Of a DNA stretch of 64,000 nucleotides, positions 24,964-33,233 are shown piece by piece. Source of the stretch: Terriglobia bacterium (GTDB lineage: Bacteria; Acidobacteriota; Terriglobia; Terriglobales; Acidobacteriaceae); NCBI GenBank assembly GCA_020073465.1, contig JAIQFC010000012.1:97603-161602 (forward strand). Direction: 5' to 3'. A model generated the notes under the pieces. The model saw only the letters and a program-made list of their open reading frames with translations, was not told the DNA's origin and did not search any database. Within the stretch, counting starts at the first letter, position 1. The number at the start of each line of letters is the position of its first letter. The translations under genes and the position numbers were made by a program.

Positions 24964-25412
24964 TGGGAAGCCTCCTTGCCGCCCGCGGTTGGCCCGTGGA
25001 CGTGCTTGATCAGTTTCAGTTCTGTGCCCGTCTTGGACGGGCGAATCTCCACTACATCCATGAACGAGCGCATCAGGAAAATTCCACGTCCCGACGTCTT
25101 CAGCAGATTCTCCGGAGCCAGAGGGTTCGGAATCTTGCTCAAGTCCATGCCCTTGCCCTGGTCGCGAATGGTGATGACCAGAGCCTGGTCGGTACGCTCA
25201 AATGCCAGCGTAATCTTCTTGTCCGACGCGTACGCGTTCCCGTGCAGGACGGCGTTCACTGCTCCCTCGCGCACAGCCATGGAAATCTGCATGACTTCAT
25301 CGTCGCCGAACCCTAAATCCGTGGCTATGCGGGTGGCCTTTTCTTCCGCGCTATCCACCGTATCCAGAGTGGAATCCAGCGTGTACGAGACCCGTTGCTC
25401 GGTCATGGCCAT
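24960..25412 (-). CDS. Anti-sigma regulatory kinase (RsbW/SpoIIAB-type ATPase domain)
   Basis: A 150-residue GHKL ATP-binding protein. The N-box is MAVREGAVNAVLHGNAY, G1 is IRDQGKGMD and G2 is TSGRGIFLMRSFMD. It should phosphorylate the STAS partner encoded immediately downstream and sequester a sigma factor or another effector. The start is taken at MAMTEQRVSY; a longer frame to 25463 has an unlikely Arg/Pro-rich leader. No Shine-Dalgarno is obvious. Confidence 0.9.
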   Translation of the reverse strand: MAMTEQRVSYTLDSTLDTVDSAEEKATRIATDLGFGDDEVMQISMAVREGAVNAVLHGNAYASDKKITLAFERTDQALVITIRDQGKGMDLSKIPNPLAPENLLKTSGRGIFLMRSFMDVVEIRPSKTGTELKLIKHVHGPTAGGKEASQ

Positions 25413-25582
25413 AGACGTACGAGAAGTAGAGTAAGGGCCTGGGCCGCTCCGCGCACGCCTCAACCGGCCCGCAGGCTCTCGCCGGAAGCGTTTTCCGGCG
25501 AATGCGTAGTGTGCCTGTCAGAAGCGGAATTGTCAACGCGGAGATCGCGGCAAACATGCGGCAGAATCACGTGGCCGAGGCC

Positions 25583-27190
25583 CTACTGAACCAGTTCCGC
25601 CGTCCGCAAGAAATCATAGTTCCCCGCTGGATTCAACTTCAAGTTCAGCACCCGCTTGTTATGCACCAGAACGTTGTCCAAATACCACAGATTCACGTAG
25701 GGTAGGTCCGACGCCAGGATGCTCTGCACCTCGGCATACAGCGGCTTGCGCACCTTGGGATCGACTTCGCGGCGTGCCTGGTCGATCAGCGCGTCCACGC
25801 GAGGGTTCGAGTAGAAGACACGATTGGCGCCGTTTGGCGGAAACTTCGCCGAATGACAGGAGTATTCGAAGATGTCCGGATCTTCGTTGCCGCCAATCCA
25901 GCGCAGGCCGTACATCTGGAACGCCCCGTGGGTGACGTCAGAAAAGAAAGTCGCAAACTCGAAGCTCCGGATGTCCAGCGCAATGCCCACCTCGCGCAAT
26001 TGCTGCTGCATCACAGCCACCATCAGCCGCGTGTTCTCGTCGGTGGAGGTCTTCATGGTGATGTGGAAGCGCACACCACTCACCAGCGGATAGCCTGCCG
26101 CGCCCAGTAACTGTTTCGCACGCTCGGAATCGTGATTGTAGGCGGGCACGTCGCCGTTGTAGGCCCAACTCTGCGGCGGCAGCACGCTGCGTGCGGGTTG
26201 CGCCTGTCCTCGCCACAGGTACTCGATCATCGGTTGGCGGTCGAGCGCGTAAGCGATAGCCTGCCGCACCCGCGGATCTTTCAGGATCGGATCACGCGTG
26301 TTGAATCCCAGGTAGGCCAGCCTGGTCCCAGCCCCGCGCTCGATAGCAAGGTGACGTTCGCGTTGCAGAGTGATGACGGTATCGGGTGGGAACGATGCAT
26401 TGATAGCGACGTCGGCACTGCCTTTTCGCAGTTCGAGAGCCTGCGTGGTCGCATCCGGCACCACCGCAAATTGCACCCGGGCCAGCTTCGCTTTCTCTCC
26501 CCAGTAGTCATCGTTACGTTCGAGAATTACGTCACGATCGGTTTCCGCGCTGACAAACCTGAACGGCCCTGATCCAATCGGATGCCGCGTCATTTCGTCG
26601 CCGCTGCCGAAAGGCACAATCCCCATCGCCCCATCCGATAGGTTCCACAGCAAGGTGGCGAACGGCTCCTTCAGATGAAAGACCACCGTATCTCCATCCG
26701 GCGCGTCGATGTTATCAACGAAGCGGTAAACTCCGGTTTTCGTACTGCGAATCTTGCCCTGCAGCAGCGAGTCGAACGTCCACTTCACATCGCGTGAAGT
26801 GAGCAAACGTCCGTCGTGAAACTTCACGCCACGATGCAAATGAAAAATATAAGTCAGCGGATCGGGAATCTCCCACCGTTCCGCCAGCCCCGGAGCCACG
26901 TTCAGGTCTTCTCCGCGCGACAGCAAATCGTCGAAAATCAGGTTGTCGATGCGCTCCGACTGCGCATCAATCCCCACCCGGGGATCCAGATTCGTGGGGC
27001 TCGACTCAATGATCATCACCAGCGTGTTGGGATCAGGCTTGCTGGAACAAGAGAGCAGCAGGAGAACCAGGACGGCGCAAAGCAAAGTAATCCTGAGGGT
27101 AAGACGACCTCGGACCTCGGACCTCAGACCCAGGGGATGATAGGCCGAGGTCTGAGGTCTGACGCCCGAAGTCGATTGTTTCGAGATCAT
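25583..27190 (-). CDS. Peptide/oligopeptide-binding ABC transporter lipoprotein (SBP family 5)
   Basis: A 535-residue extracellular solute-binding protein, family 5. The lipobox is LLSCSS after ITLLCAVLVLLL. Family motifs are NLDPRVGIDAQSERIDNLIF, YIFHLHRGVKFHDGRLLTSR and DVKWTFDSLL, PIGSGPFRFVS and RVRQAIAYALDRQPMI. The ATG at 27190 overlaps the DUF1697 stop (ATGA). The ~35 residues before the signal helix are encoded by a GAGGTC-rich inverted repeat, so the real start may be nearer the hydrophobic segment. No permease or ATPase is adjacent. Next to AnmK and NagZ it may bind murein peptides (inference). Confidence 0.88.
   Translation of the reverse strand: MISKQSTSGVRPQTSAYHPLGLRSEVRGRLTLRITLLCAVLVLLLLSCSSKPDPNTLVMIIESSPTNLDPRVGIDAQSERIDNLIFDDLLSRGEDLNVAPGLAERWEIPDPLTYIFHLHRGVKFHDGRLLTSRDVKWTFDSLLQGKIRSTKTGVYRFVDNIDAPDGDTVVFHLKEPFATLLWNLSDGAMGIVPFGSGDEMTRHPIGSGPFRFVSAETDRDVILERNDDYWGEKAKLARVQFAVVPDATTQALELRKGSADVAINASFPPDTVITLQRERHLAIERGAGTRLAYLGFNTRDPILKDPRVRQAIAYALDRQPMIEYLWRGQAQPARSVLPPQSWAYNGDVPAYNHDSERAKQLLGAAGYPLVSGVRFHITMKTSTDENTRLMVAVMQQQLREVGIALDIRSFEFATFFSDVTHGAFQMYGLRWIGGNEDPDIFEYSCHSAKFPPNGANRVFYSNPRVDALIDQARREVDPKVRKPLYAEVQSILASDLPYVNLWYLDNVLVHNKRVLNLKLNPAGNYDFLRTAELVQ
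27106..27162. repeat. GAGGTC-type inverted repeat inside the lipoprotein leader
   Basis: Left arm 27106-27130 is three tandem GACCTCNG units; right arm 27146-27162 is CCGAGGTCTGAGGTCTG. They are imperfectly complementary and lie within the 5' end of the solute-binding protein gene. Confidence 0.65.
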
Positions 27191-27735
27191 CCGCAGTCCT
27201 GGCACATCTGATGAATAGCGTTCACCGTTTTCCAGTTGCGTGTGGTGGTCACGACCGCGAGAGCCTTCTCCCACGGCACTTTCCACAGGCTGCTGGCGGA
27301 GAATCCGTTTGGCAGGTAGAGGAAGATTTCCTTCCCTACGCAACGCGACTGGTCGGGAGCGACGGTGAACTCGGCCAGTTTCTTCAACCCGGAGGCCGGG
27401 GGAATGTCCGCAAGAAAACTGACATGAAGTTTTTCGAGGTCAATTCCGCGCTGTTTCAAGAAGGGGTTAGCATCAATCGTCTTGCGTAAGTCGTCGCCCG
27501 TTCTCACGATCACGGGGGCCGAAAAGTCAAAGTCACTGACGATCCGTTCCTCGATCTTTTTGCCCAGGGCAGGGGAAGAAATCTTGCCCGCCTTGAAGAC
27601 GACGTTTCCGCTCTGGATGTAGGTCTTTACCTGCTCGAAGCCCAAGCGCTCAAACGATTTCCGGAGGTCGTCCATCTTGACTCGTTTGTGAGGGCCTATG
27701 TTGATGCCGCGCAGCAGGGCAACATAAATCGGCAT
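27187..27735 (-). CDS. DUF1697 family protein
   Basis: A 182-residue cytoplasmic protein of the DUF1697 family, recognised from its N-terminus PIYVALLRGINIGPHKRVKM, the block LGFEQVKTYIQSGNVVFKAG and the C-terminal TTRNWKTVNAIHQM. The family has a two-lobed alpha/beta fold and no established biochemical role. The start at 27735 is chosen because homologues begin at this point; the longer frame reads into anmK. Its stop overlaps the next gene's ATG. Confidence 0.88.
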   Translation of the reverse strand: MPIYVALLRGINIGPHKRVKMDDLRKSFERLGFEQVKTYIQSGNVVFKAGKISSPALGKKIEERIVSDFDFSAPVIVRTGDDLRKTIDANPFLKQRGIDLEKLHVSFLADIPPASGLKKLAEFTVAPDQSRCVGKEIFLYLPNGFSASSLWKVPWEKALAVVTTTRNWKTVNAIHQMCQDCG

Positions 27736-27755
27736 AGTCGGAAGTCTCACTCTCC

Positions 27756-29000
27756 CTAGGGATACGAAATCTTGCCCAACACCGCCGCCCGCGTGGCTCC
27801 GGTTGCGGACGGAAGATTCGACGGCCGGCGGTGCCACGTCTCGTAAGCCAGCACGGCGAACGCAGCAGCTTCTTTGGCTTCGGAAGGCAACCCGTACTCG
27901 TCCGAGAACCGCAGCTGAACTCCCAGGGGCGACAGTTCCTGGGACAACATTCTAACCAGCGCAGCGTTCTTGGCCCCACCCCCGGACAGGATCATCTCCT
28001 GAAATGCAGTTGCTCCCGGCTGAGCATTCGCCACAGCAGGACGAGACGCGATTCTTCCGTTCAATAGGAACCGCCTCACCGCATCCGCAATCGACTTTGC
28101 AGTAAACGCCGTGGCGGTAGCGACCACATCCTGTTTGCGCGCGCCGCGACACAGGCGCAAGAACTCGCCCACAAACTCCCGCCCGAACTGCTCACGTCCC
28201 GCGGTTCTTGGCGGCTTTCTGCGAAAGAACTCTCGCCGCAGCAGTTTTGCAATCAGCGGCTCCAGGACGTTTCCCGAAGCCGCAATCTTGCCGCCACGGT
28301 CAAAGGGCCTGCGGAACAATCTCTCCGTCACCGCATCGATCACCATGTTTCCGGGGCCGGTATCAAATGCGACCACATCGCCTGGGGCCGCTCCCGCCGG
28401 AATCGCCGTGAGATTCGCAATGCCACCGATGTTCTGCACGATCCGGCCAACCTGTGCATCGCGGAACAGCAGGTAATCGAGGTAGGGCACCAGCGGGGCG
28501 CCTTTGCCCGCGGCCGCCATATCGGACGGGCGGAAATCTGAGACCACGGGCACGCCTACCCGAGCCGCAATCACCGCTGCTTCTCCCGTCTGCCACGTCG
28601 CGGCTACTCGGCGTCCCAAAAACCGCGCTGTCTCGCCCTGGTGATACAGCGTTTGCCCGTGGCAGCCGACCAGATCCGCCTTCACTTTGAACTGCCGCTG
28701 CGTCGACAGCACGGCGTCTGCATACAGGTCACCAAGTAAAAAGTTGAGTCGAGCCAGATCGGCCACGCTGGCCCGCGCAGCATTCATCGCTGCCAGCAGC
28801 GTTGCGCGAACCTTAGGGGGATACGAATATTCCGCGTGCCCAAGCAGTTGAACCGTGTGGGGCGGACACTCTTGTCCGCCACTGCTGGAAGTCACGCCGG
28901 ACGCTTCACGCGAGCCCGAATCGCGCTCTCCCCTGAGGCGGACCAGTGCGACGTTGATCCCGTCCGCCGACGTCCCGCTCATCACCCCAGCTACGATCAT
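27756..29000 (-). CDS. anmK: Anhydro-N-acetylmuramic acid kinase
   Basis: A 414-residue cytoplasmic kinase that opens and phosphorylates 1,6-anhydro-MurNAc to MurNAc-6-phosphate during cell-wall recycling. Motifs are the phosphate loop VAGVMSGTSADGINVALV, VGCHGQTLYHQG, VSDFRPSDMAAAGKGAPLVP (catalytic Asp), AFDTGPGNMVID and ILSGGGAKN. Family members are usually about 370-390 residues. The extra residues include a segment at ~30-50 (SREASGVTSSSGGQECPPHT) encoded partly by a perfect palindrome at 28861-28880. NagZ, which supplies its substrate, is the next gene upstream. Confidence 0.95.
   Translation of the reverse strand: MIVAGVMSGTSADGINVALVRLRGERDSGSREASGVTSSSGGQECPPHTVQLLGHAEYSYPPKVRATLLAAMNAARASVADLARLNFLLGDLYADAVLSTQRQFKVKADLVGCHGQTLYHQGETARFLGRRVAATWQTGEAAVIAARVGVPVVSDFRPSDMAAAGKGAPLVPYLDYLLFRDAQVGRIVQNIGGIANLTAIPAGAAPGDVVAFDTGPGNMVIDAVTERLFRRPFDRGGKIAASGNVLEPLIAKLLRREFFRRKPPRTAGREQFGREFVGEFLRLCRGARKQDVVATATAFTAKSIADAVRRFLLNGRIASRPAVANAQPGATAFQEMILSGGGAKNAALVRMLSQELSPLGVQLRFSDEYGLPSEAKEAAAFAVLAYETWHRRPSNLPSATGATRAAVLGKISYP
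28861..28880. repeat. Palindromic repeat in frame inside anmK
   Basis: GGCGGACA (28861-28868) and TGTCCGCC (28873-28880) form a perfect 8-bp stem with loop CTCT. It encodes part of GGQECPPHT. I have seen this peptide-coding palindrome in unrelated acidobacterial proteins, but cannot search here. Confidence 0.7.
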
Positions 29001-29016
29001 GTAGTTCCTTCAATCT

Positions 29017-29160
29017 TGTCATCCTGAGGGAGCGAGTTCCACGCAAAGCGTGGAACTCCGACCGAAGGACTGATGCAACCTTCTACCCGGTCGGAAGCCG
29101 TTCGGCAACCGACTATTGCATAGGTTCTTCCCCTTCACGTTGCTCAGGGTCAGGATGACA
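29017..29160. repeat. 144-bp element with terminal inverted repeats (MITE-like)
   Basis: TGTCATCCTGA (29017-29027) and TCAGGATGACA (29150-29160) are exact 11-bp terminal inverted repeats. Inside is a perfect hairpin GTTCCACGC/GCGTGGAAC (29036-29056). There is no coding capacity. It fills the anmK-nagZ gap. Confidence 0.8.
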
Positions 29161-29178
29161 CCCAGAGGTCTGTGAAGT

Positions 29179-30276
29179 TCAGGGCAAGCTTTCCAGCCGC
29201 ACCTGCTCGCCAAACTCCCACAACTTTCGTGACAGCTTCTCGATAGTCGCAGCAGGAGGTTGTTTGCCGTGATGTAGAACCTTCTTCCATTTCTTCTTGA
29301 ACGCGAGCATCCGCCGCGCCGAATCCGCCACGCGCCGCGCGAACGTCGGATCTCGTTCTACGGTTTCAACCAACTGTTCGTACGCCTGCATGATGTAGTC
29401 CTGGCGGTGGCAGATCAGGCACAAATCGCCGCCCGCGCGGATAAACTCCACCGCGGCCTCGCCAATCGGAGCCGCCGAGAGCACTCCGCCCATTACCAGA
29501 TCGTCCGACACGATCAGTCCACGATAACCCATGCGTTTGCGCAGAATGCCGGTGATCCAGATCTTTGACAGCGATGCGGGAGTTTTGTCATGCGTGACCT
29601 GCGGATACGCCCCATGCGAAATCATGACAAACGGCAGTTGCCGTCGAAGCATGCGGTAGGGAAGGAGATCCTCTGCCCAGAGCTTCTTCAGAGGCTTGTC
29701 AATGACCGGCAACTCGTGATGGCTGTCGAGCCTGCCTTCGCCGAGCCCGGGGAAGTGCTTGCCGCATCCCAGCACCTTCGCCGCGCGCAAGCCCGCAAGA
29801 AACTCGCGTCCGTAGGCAGCCGTCTGCCGCGGATTGGGCGACACCGCCCGCGAACTCATCACAGCGCGAGAAGCCTCAAACGCCAGGTCCAGCGCCGGTG
29901 CAAAGTCGACATTGAATCCCAGCGCCCGGCAGTTCTCCCCAATCACCTGCCCGTGCTTGCGGAAAAGCTTGCGGTCTCCGGTCGCGAACGCTTCCGCCGC
30001 CGAAGGCGCCGGCCCAAGCACATCGCGGAAGCGATCGACCTGCCCGCCTTCAAGATCGACGCAGGTGAACAACGGCGTTGAGACGCACTTTTGGCAGTCG
30101 CGCAGCAGGCGCCATGTCTGCTCGGCGCTCTTGATGTTCCGCACGAACAGGATCACGCCCGCCGGCTGCAGCCGCGTCAGCAGGGAAGCGAGCCGCGCCG
30201 TCATCTCCGCACCGTCGAAGCCGACGATCAGGAGTTGGCCGATTCCAGAAATGCGGGACTCGCGTAGGGACCCCAT
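29179..30276 (-). CDS. nagZ: Beta-N-acetylhexosaminidase, glycoside hydrolase family 3
   Basis: A 365-residue NagZ-type enzyme that removes GlcNAc from GlcNAc-anhydroMurNAc products in murein recycling. The GH3 TIM-barrel motifs are FTCVDLEGGQVDRF, NVDFAPALDL, GKHFPGLGEGRLDSHHELPV (with the mobile-loop general acid His of the NagZ His/Asp dyad) and the nucleophile loop LIVSDDLVMGGV. There is no signal peptide, so it acts in the cytoplasm on imported muropeptides. It lies upstream of anmK, supporting a recycling unit. Confidence 0.93.
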   Translation of the reverse strand: MGSLRESRISGIGQLLIVGFDGAEMTARLASLLTRLQPAGVILFVRNIKSAEQTWRLLRDCQKCVSTPLFTCVDLEGGQVDRFRDVLGPAPSAAEAFATGDRKLFRKHGQVIGENCRALGFNVDFAPALDLAFEASRAVMSSRAVSPNPRQTAAYGREFLAGLRAAKVLGCGKHFPGLGEGRLDSHHELPVIDKPLKKLWAEDLLPYRMLRRQLPFVMISHGAYPQVTHDKTPASLSKIWITGILRKRMGYRGLIVSDDLVMGGVLSAAPIGEAAVEFIRAGGDLCLICHRQDYIMQAYEQLVETVERDPTFARRVADSARRMLAFKKKWKKVLHHGKQPPAATIEKLSRKLWEFGEQVRLESLP

Positions 30277-30326
30277 CGTTGCCCAGAGTACGTGTCTTTC
30301 TTCAGTGCTCTTAGTGCCCTCTGTGG

Positions 30327-33017
30327 TTAGAGCTCTTTTTTCAAAGCCGCCAGTAAATTCAGCGCTTCCAGAGGCGTCAGCCGGTTCAAATCCACTTCCC
30401 GGAGCTTCTCCAGAACCGGCTGCGACAGCGGCGTGAAGATCGTCAACTGCGTGGGCGGAGGCGATGCTCCTGGCGTCAAATGGCCAGTGGCCACACGCTC
30501 GGCAGATTCGTGCTCGGCCAGCACTTCGCGCGCCCGCTCCACCACCTCGTTCGGCAATCCTGCCAGCTTACCCACTTCGATGCCGTAGCTGCGATCTGCC
30601 GCCCCCGGCTCAACCTTGCGCAGAAAGACGATCCCGCCACCCGTCTCCTTCACCGAAACATGGTAGTTCTTGACTCCCGAAAGCTGCTCCGCCAGTTCAG
30701 TCAGCTCAAAATAATGTGTGGCGAACAGAGTCTTCGCCCGCACCCGCGCATGCAGATACTCCACCGCTGCCCAGGCAATTGCAAGCCCGTCGTAGGTCGC
30801 TGTTCCGCGGCCAACTTCATCCAGAAGGATCAAAGACCGGGGCGTCGCCGTGTGCAGGATCGCCGCCGTCTCCGTCATCTCGACCATAAAAGTCGAACGC
30901 CCGCGCGCCAGATTGTCGCTCGCTCCAATACGGGTAAAGACGCGGTCCACAACCCCCAGCCGCGCCGACCGCGCCGGAACGAATGATCCCATCTGTGCCA
31001 GAATCACAATCATCGCCGCCTGCCGCAGATAAGTCGACTTCCCACCCATGTTCGGTCCGGTCAGCAGAAGAATCGTGTGCGTTGTCGAATTTAAATAGAG
31101 GCCGTTGGGGACAAATCGCTCGCTGCCTCCGGCCATCTCCTGCTGCTCGATTACGGGATGCCGCCCCTCGATAATCTCGAGGTCGCCGCCCGCATCGCCC
31201 CCTTCGATAAATTGCGGCCGGCAGTAATTGCGCAGCGCCGCCAGGTGTGCCATCGAGGCCAGCACATCTACCTCCGCCAGCGCCAACGCAGTCTGCCGGA
31301 TTCGCTTTGCCTCCGCCGCAATCGCGGTGCGCAGTTCCGTGAACAGCCGCCGCTCGATCTCGACAATCTTTTCCTGCGCGTCGAGAATCTTGGCCTCGTA
31401 CTCCTTCAGTTCGGGCGTAGTGAAGCGTTCCGCCCCAACCAGCGTCTGCTTGCGCTCATAATCCTGAGGCGCGAGATGCAGGTTTGGCTTCGAGATCTCA
31501 ATGTAGTAGCCAAAGATGGAGTTGAACTTGACCTTCAGCGACGAAATGCCGGTGCGCCCGCGCTCTCGTTGCTCAATCTGCGCCAGCACCTGCTTGCTGT
31601 TGCGCGAGAGTTCGCGCAGTTCGTCGAGTTCGCGCTCTACGCCCGCCGCAATCACGCCACCATCCGCGAAGCTCAACGGAGGCTCTGGAACTATCGTCTT
31701 CTCAATCCGCTCGCGGAGGTCCACTAGTTCATCGAGTAAGCCATGAAGGATTCTCAGCCGCTCTGCCGCCAGCCGTCCCACCGCCGCCTTCACCGCGGGA
31801 AGCTTCGCCAGCGAAGCCGCCAGCGCCAGCACGTCCCGCGGATTCGCTGTCTCCAACGTAACCCGGCTCAGCAGCCGTTCCAGATCCAGTACACCATCGA
31901 GTGCCCGCCGCAACTCCTCCCGGGCCATCAGATCCCTGGTCCCGGCTTCCACCGCATCCAGCCGCGCGTTGATTTCCGCCAAGTCCAGCGACGGCCGCAG
32001 CAACCACGAGCGCAGCAAGCGCTTGCCCATCGGCGTGACCGCACAGTCAATCGATCGGAATAGAGTGACGCCCGCATCCGTGCCGGCAAACAGCGGTTCG
32101 ATCAGTTCCAGATTCCGCACCGTCACCGCATCCAGCACCAGGCAGTTCTGACGCTCGTACCACCCGATCCGGTCCACATGGTCAAGCGACCCGCGCTGCG
32201 TCGAGCGCACGTAATAAAGGATGGCTCCCGCAGCTGCCGCAGCGGCCGTCCGTCCCGCCAGCCCAAACCCCTCCAGGGACAAGACCCCAAAATGATTCTC
32301 CAACAGTGGAATTGCATGATCCGGCGCAAAGATCCAGTCATCGAGGGGGGTCTCAGTCCAAATGGACCCAGTCGGCTGGGGCCGCAATGCCGGCATCGGC
32401 AAGAACTGTGTGGGGACGGGCGCCTCGCCCGTCCGTCCGAGCAACGCCCGGTTGCTTTTGGCCTCAAACAGCGGGGCCGCCGACCCATACAACAGCTCCT
32501 TCGGCCGCAGTTGCTCTAACTCCTCCTGCACCCTCCGGAGCGCGCTTTCCCCCACAAACTCCGTTGCCCGAAACTCCCCCGTCGACAAATCCAACGCCGC
32601 AAATCCGACCCGCTCCCCAACCTGCGCGAGCGCCGCCAGGAAGTTGTTCTCCTCCGACCCCAGCGACGAATCGGCCGCCGTTCCCGGCGTCACCACTCGC
32701 GTCACTTCCCGCCGGACTAACTTCTTGGCGGCCTGCGGACTCTCCATCTGCTCGCAGATCGCTACCTTGAATCCCTTGCGGATGAGCTTGCCGATATATC
32801 CCTCGGCCGCATGGTAAGGCACCCCACACATTGGCACTGCAATCCCTTTTTCCTTGTTGCGGGATGTCAGCGTGATCTGCAACTCTTTGGCCGCCACAAC
32901 GGCGTCATCAAAGAACAGTTCATAGAAGTCCCCCAGCCGGAAGAACAGCAACGCGGTCGGATGGTCTTTCTTGACGGCGGCATATTGCCGCATCAGCGGA
33001 GTGGACGGCTCAGTCAT
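30327..33017 (-). CDS. mutS: DNA mismatch repair protein MutS
   Basis: An 896-residue MutS. Domain I has the mismatch-reading motif [15 protein letters not shown]. The C-terminal ABC ATPase has Walker [16 protein letters not shown], the Walker B region [16 protein letters not shown] and [13 protein letters not shown]. The clamp and lever helices lie between. Domain II carries an extra segment near residue 192 ([17 protein letters not shown]) encoded by a palindrome at 32415-32433. No mutL is adjacent. The ATG start lacks a Shine-Dalgarno but matches the family N-terminus ([16 protein letters not shown]). Confidence 0.97.
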   Translation of the reverse strand: MTEPSTPLMRQYAAVKKDHPTALLFFRLGDFYELFFDDAVVAAKELQITLTSRNKEKGIAVPMCGVPYHAAEGYIGKLIRKGFKVAICEQMESPQAAKKLVRREVTRVVTPGTAADSSLGSEENNFLAALAQVGERVGFAALDLSTGEFRATEFVGESALRRVQEELEQLRPKELLYGSAAPLFEAKSNRALLGRTGEAPVPTQFLPMPALRPQPTGSIWTETPLDDWIFAPDHAIPLLENHFGVLSLEGFGLAGRTAAAAAAGAILYYVRSTQRGSLDHVDRIGWYERQNCLVLDAVTVRNLELIEPLFAGTDAGVTLFRSIDCAVTPMGKRLLRSWLLRPSLDLAEINARLDAVEAGTRDLMAREELRRALDGVLDLERLLSRVTLETANPRDVLALAASLAKLPAVKAAVGRLAAERLRILHGLLDELVDLRERIEKTIVPEPPLSFADGGVIAAGVERELDELRELSRNSKQVLAQIEQRERGRTGISSLKVKFNSIFGYYIEISKPNLHLAPQDYERKQTLVGAERFTTPELKEYEAKILDAQEKIVEIERRLFTELRTAIAAEAKRIRQTALALAEVDVLASMAHLAALRNYCRPQFIEGGDAGGDLEIIEGRHPVIEQQEMAGGSERFVPNGLYLNSTTHTILLLTGPNMGGKSTYLRQAAMIVILAQMGSFVPARSARLGVVDRVFTRIGASDNLARGRSTFMVEMTETAAILHTATPRSLILLDEVGRGTATYDGLAIAWAAVEYLHARVRAKTLFATHYFELTELAEQLSGVKNYHVSVKETGGGIVFLRKVEPGAADRSYGIEVGKLAGLPNEVVERAREVLAEHESAERVATGHLTPGASPPPTQLTIFTPLSQPVLEKLREVDLNRLTPLEALNLLAALKKEL
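32415..32433. repeat. GGGCG/CGCCC palindrome in frame inside mutS
   Basis: GACGGGCG (32415-32422) and CGCCCGTC (32426-32433) form a perfect stem with a CCT loop; it encodes GEAPVP. The core matches the intergenic copies at 46431-46450 and 50451-50470. Confidence 0.7.
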
Positions 33018-33042
33018 CTGGGGGCAAGGCGCAAGCTAATTC

Positions 33043-33111
33043 AAACCACCAAGGACACGAAGTTACACGAAGGAAACCTTTCTTCGAGCACGTTTGTGTC
33101 CTTCGTAGTTT
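33043..33111. repeat. Short inverted-repeat element between mutS and galT-like gene
   Basis: AAACCACCAAGGACACGAAG (33043-33062) is the near-complement of GTTTGTGTCCTTCGTAGTTT (33092-33111), about 16 of 20 positions. It resembles the common 'ACCACGAAGGACACGAAG' intergenic element. Confidence 0.6.
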
Positions 33112-33233
33112 ATAGTTTGGTCTTCGAGCGCGGATTATAGCAAAGCGCTCCGCCCAGCCTCTGCGGCACCTGTCACATCGTGCCGGTGGAAATCGCAGTT
33201 GACGCGCCTTCTCCCGCAGTGTTTACCTATGCC

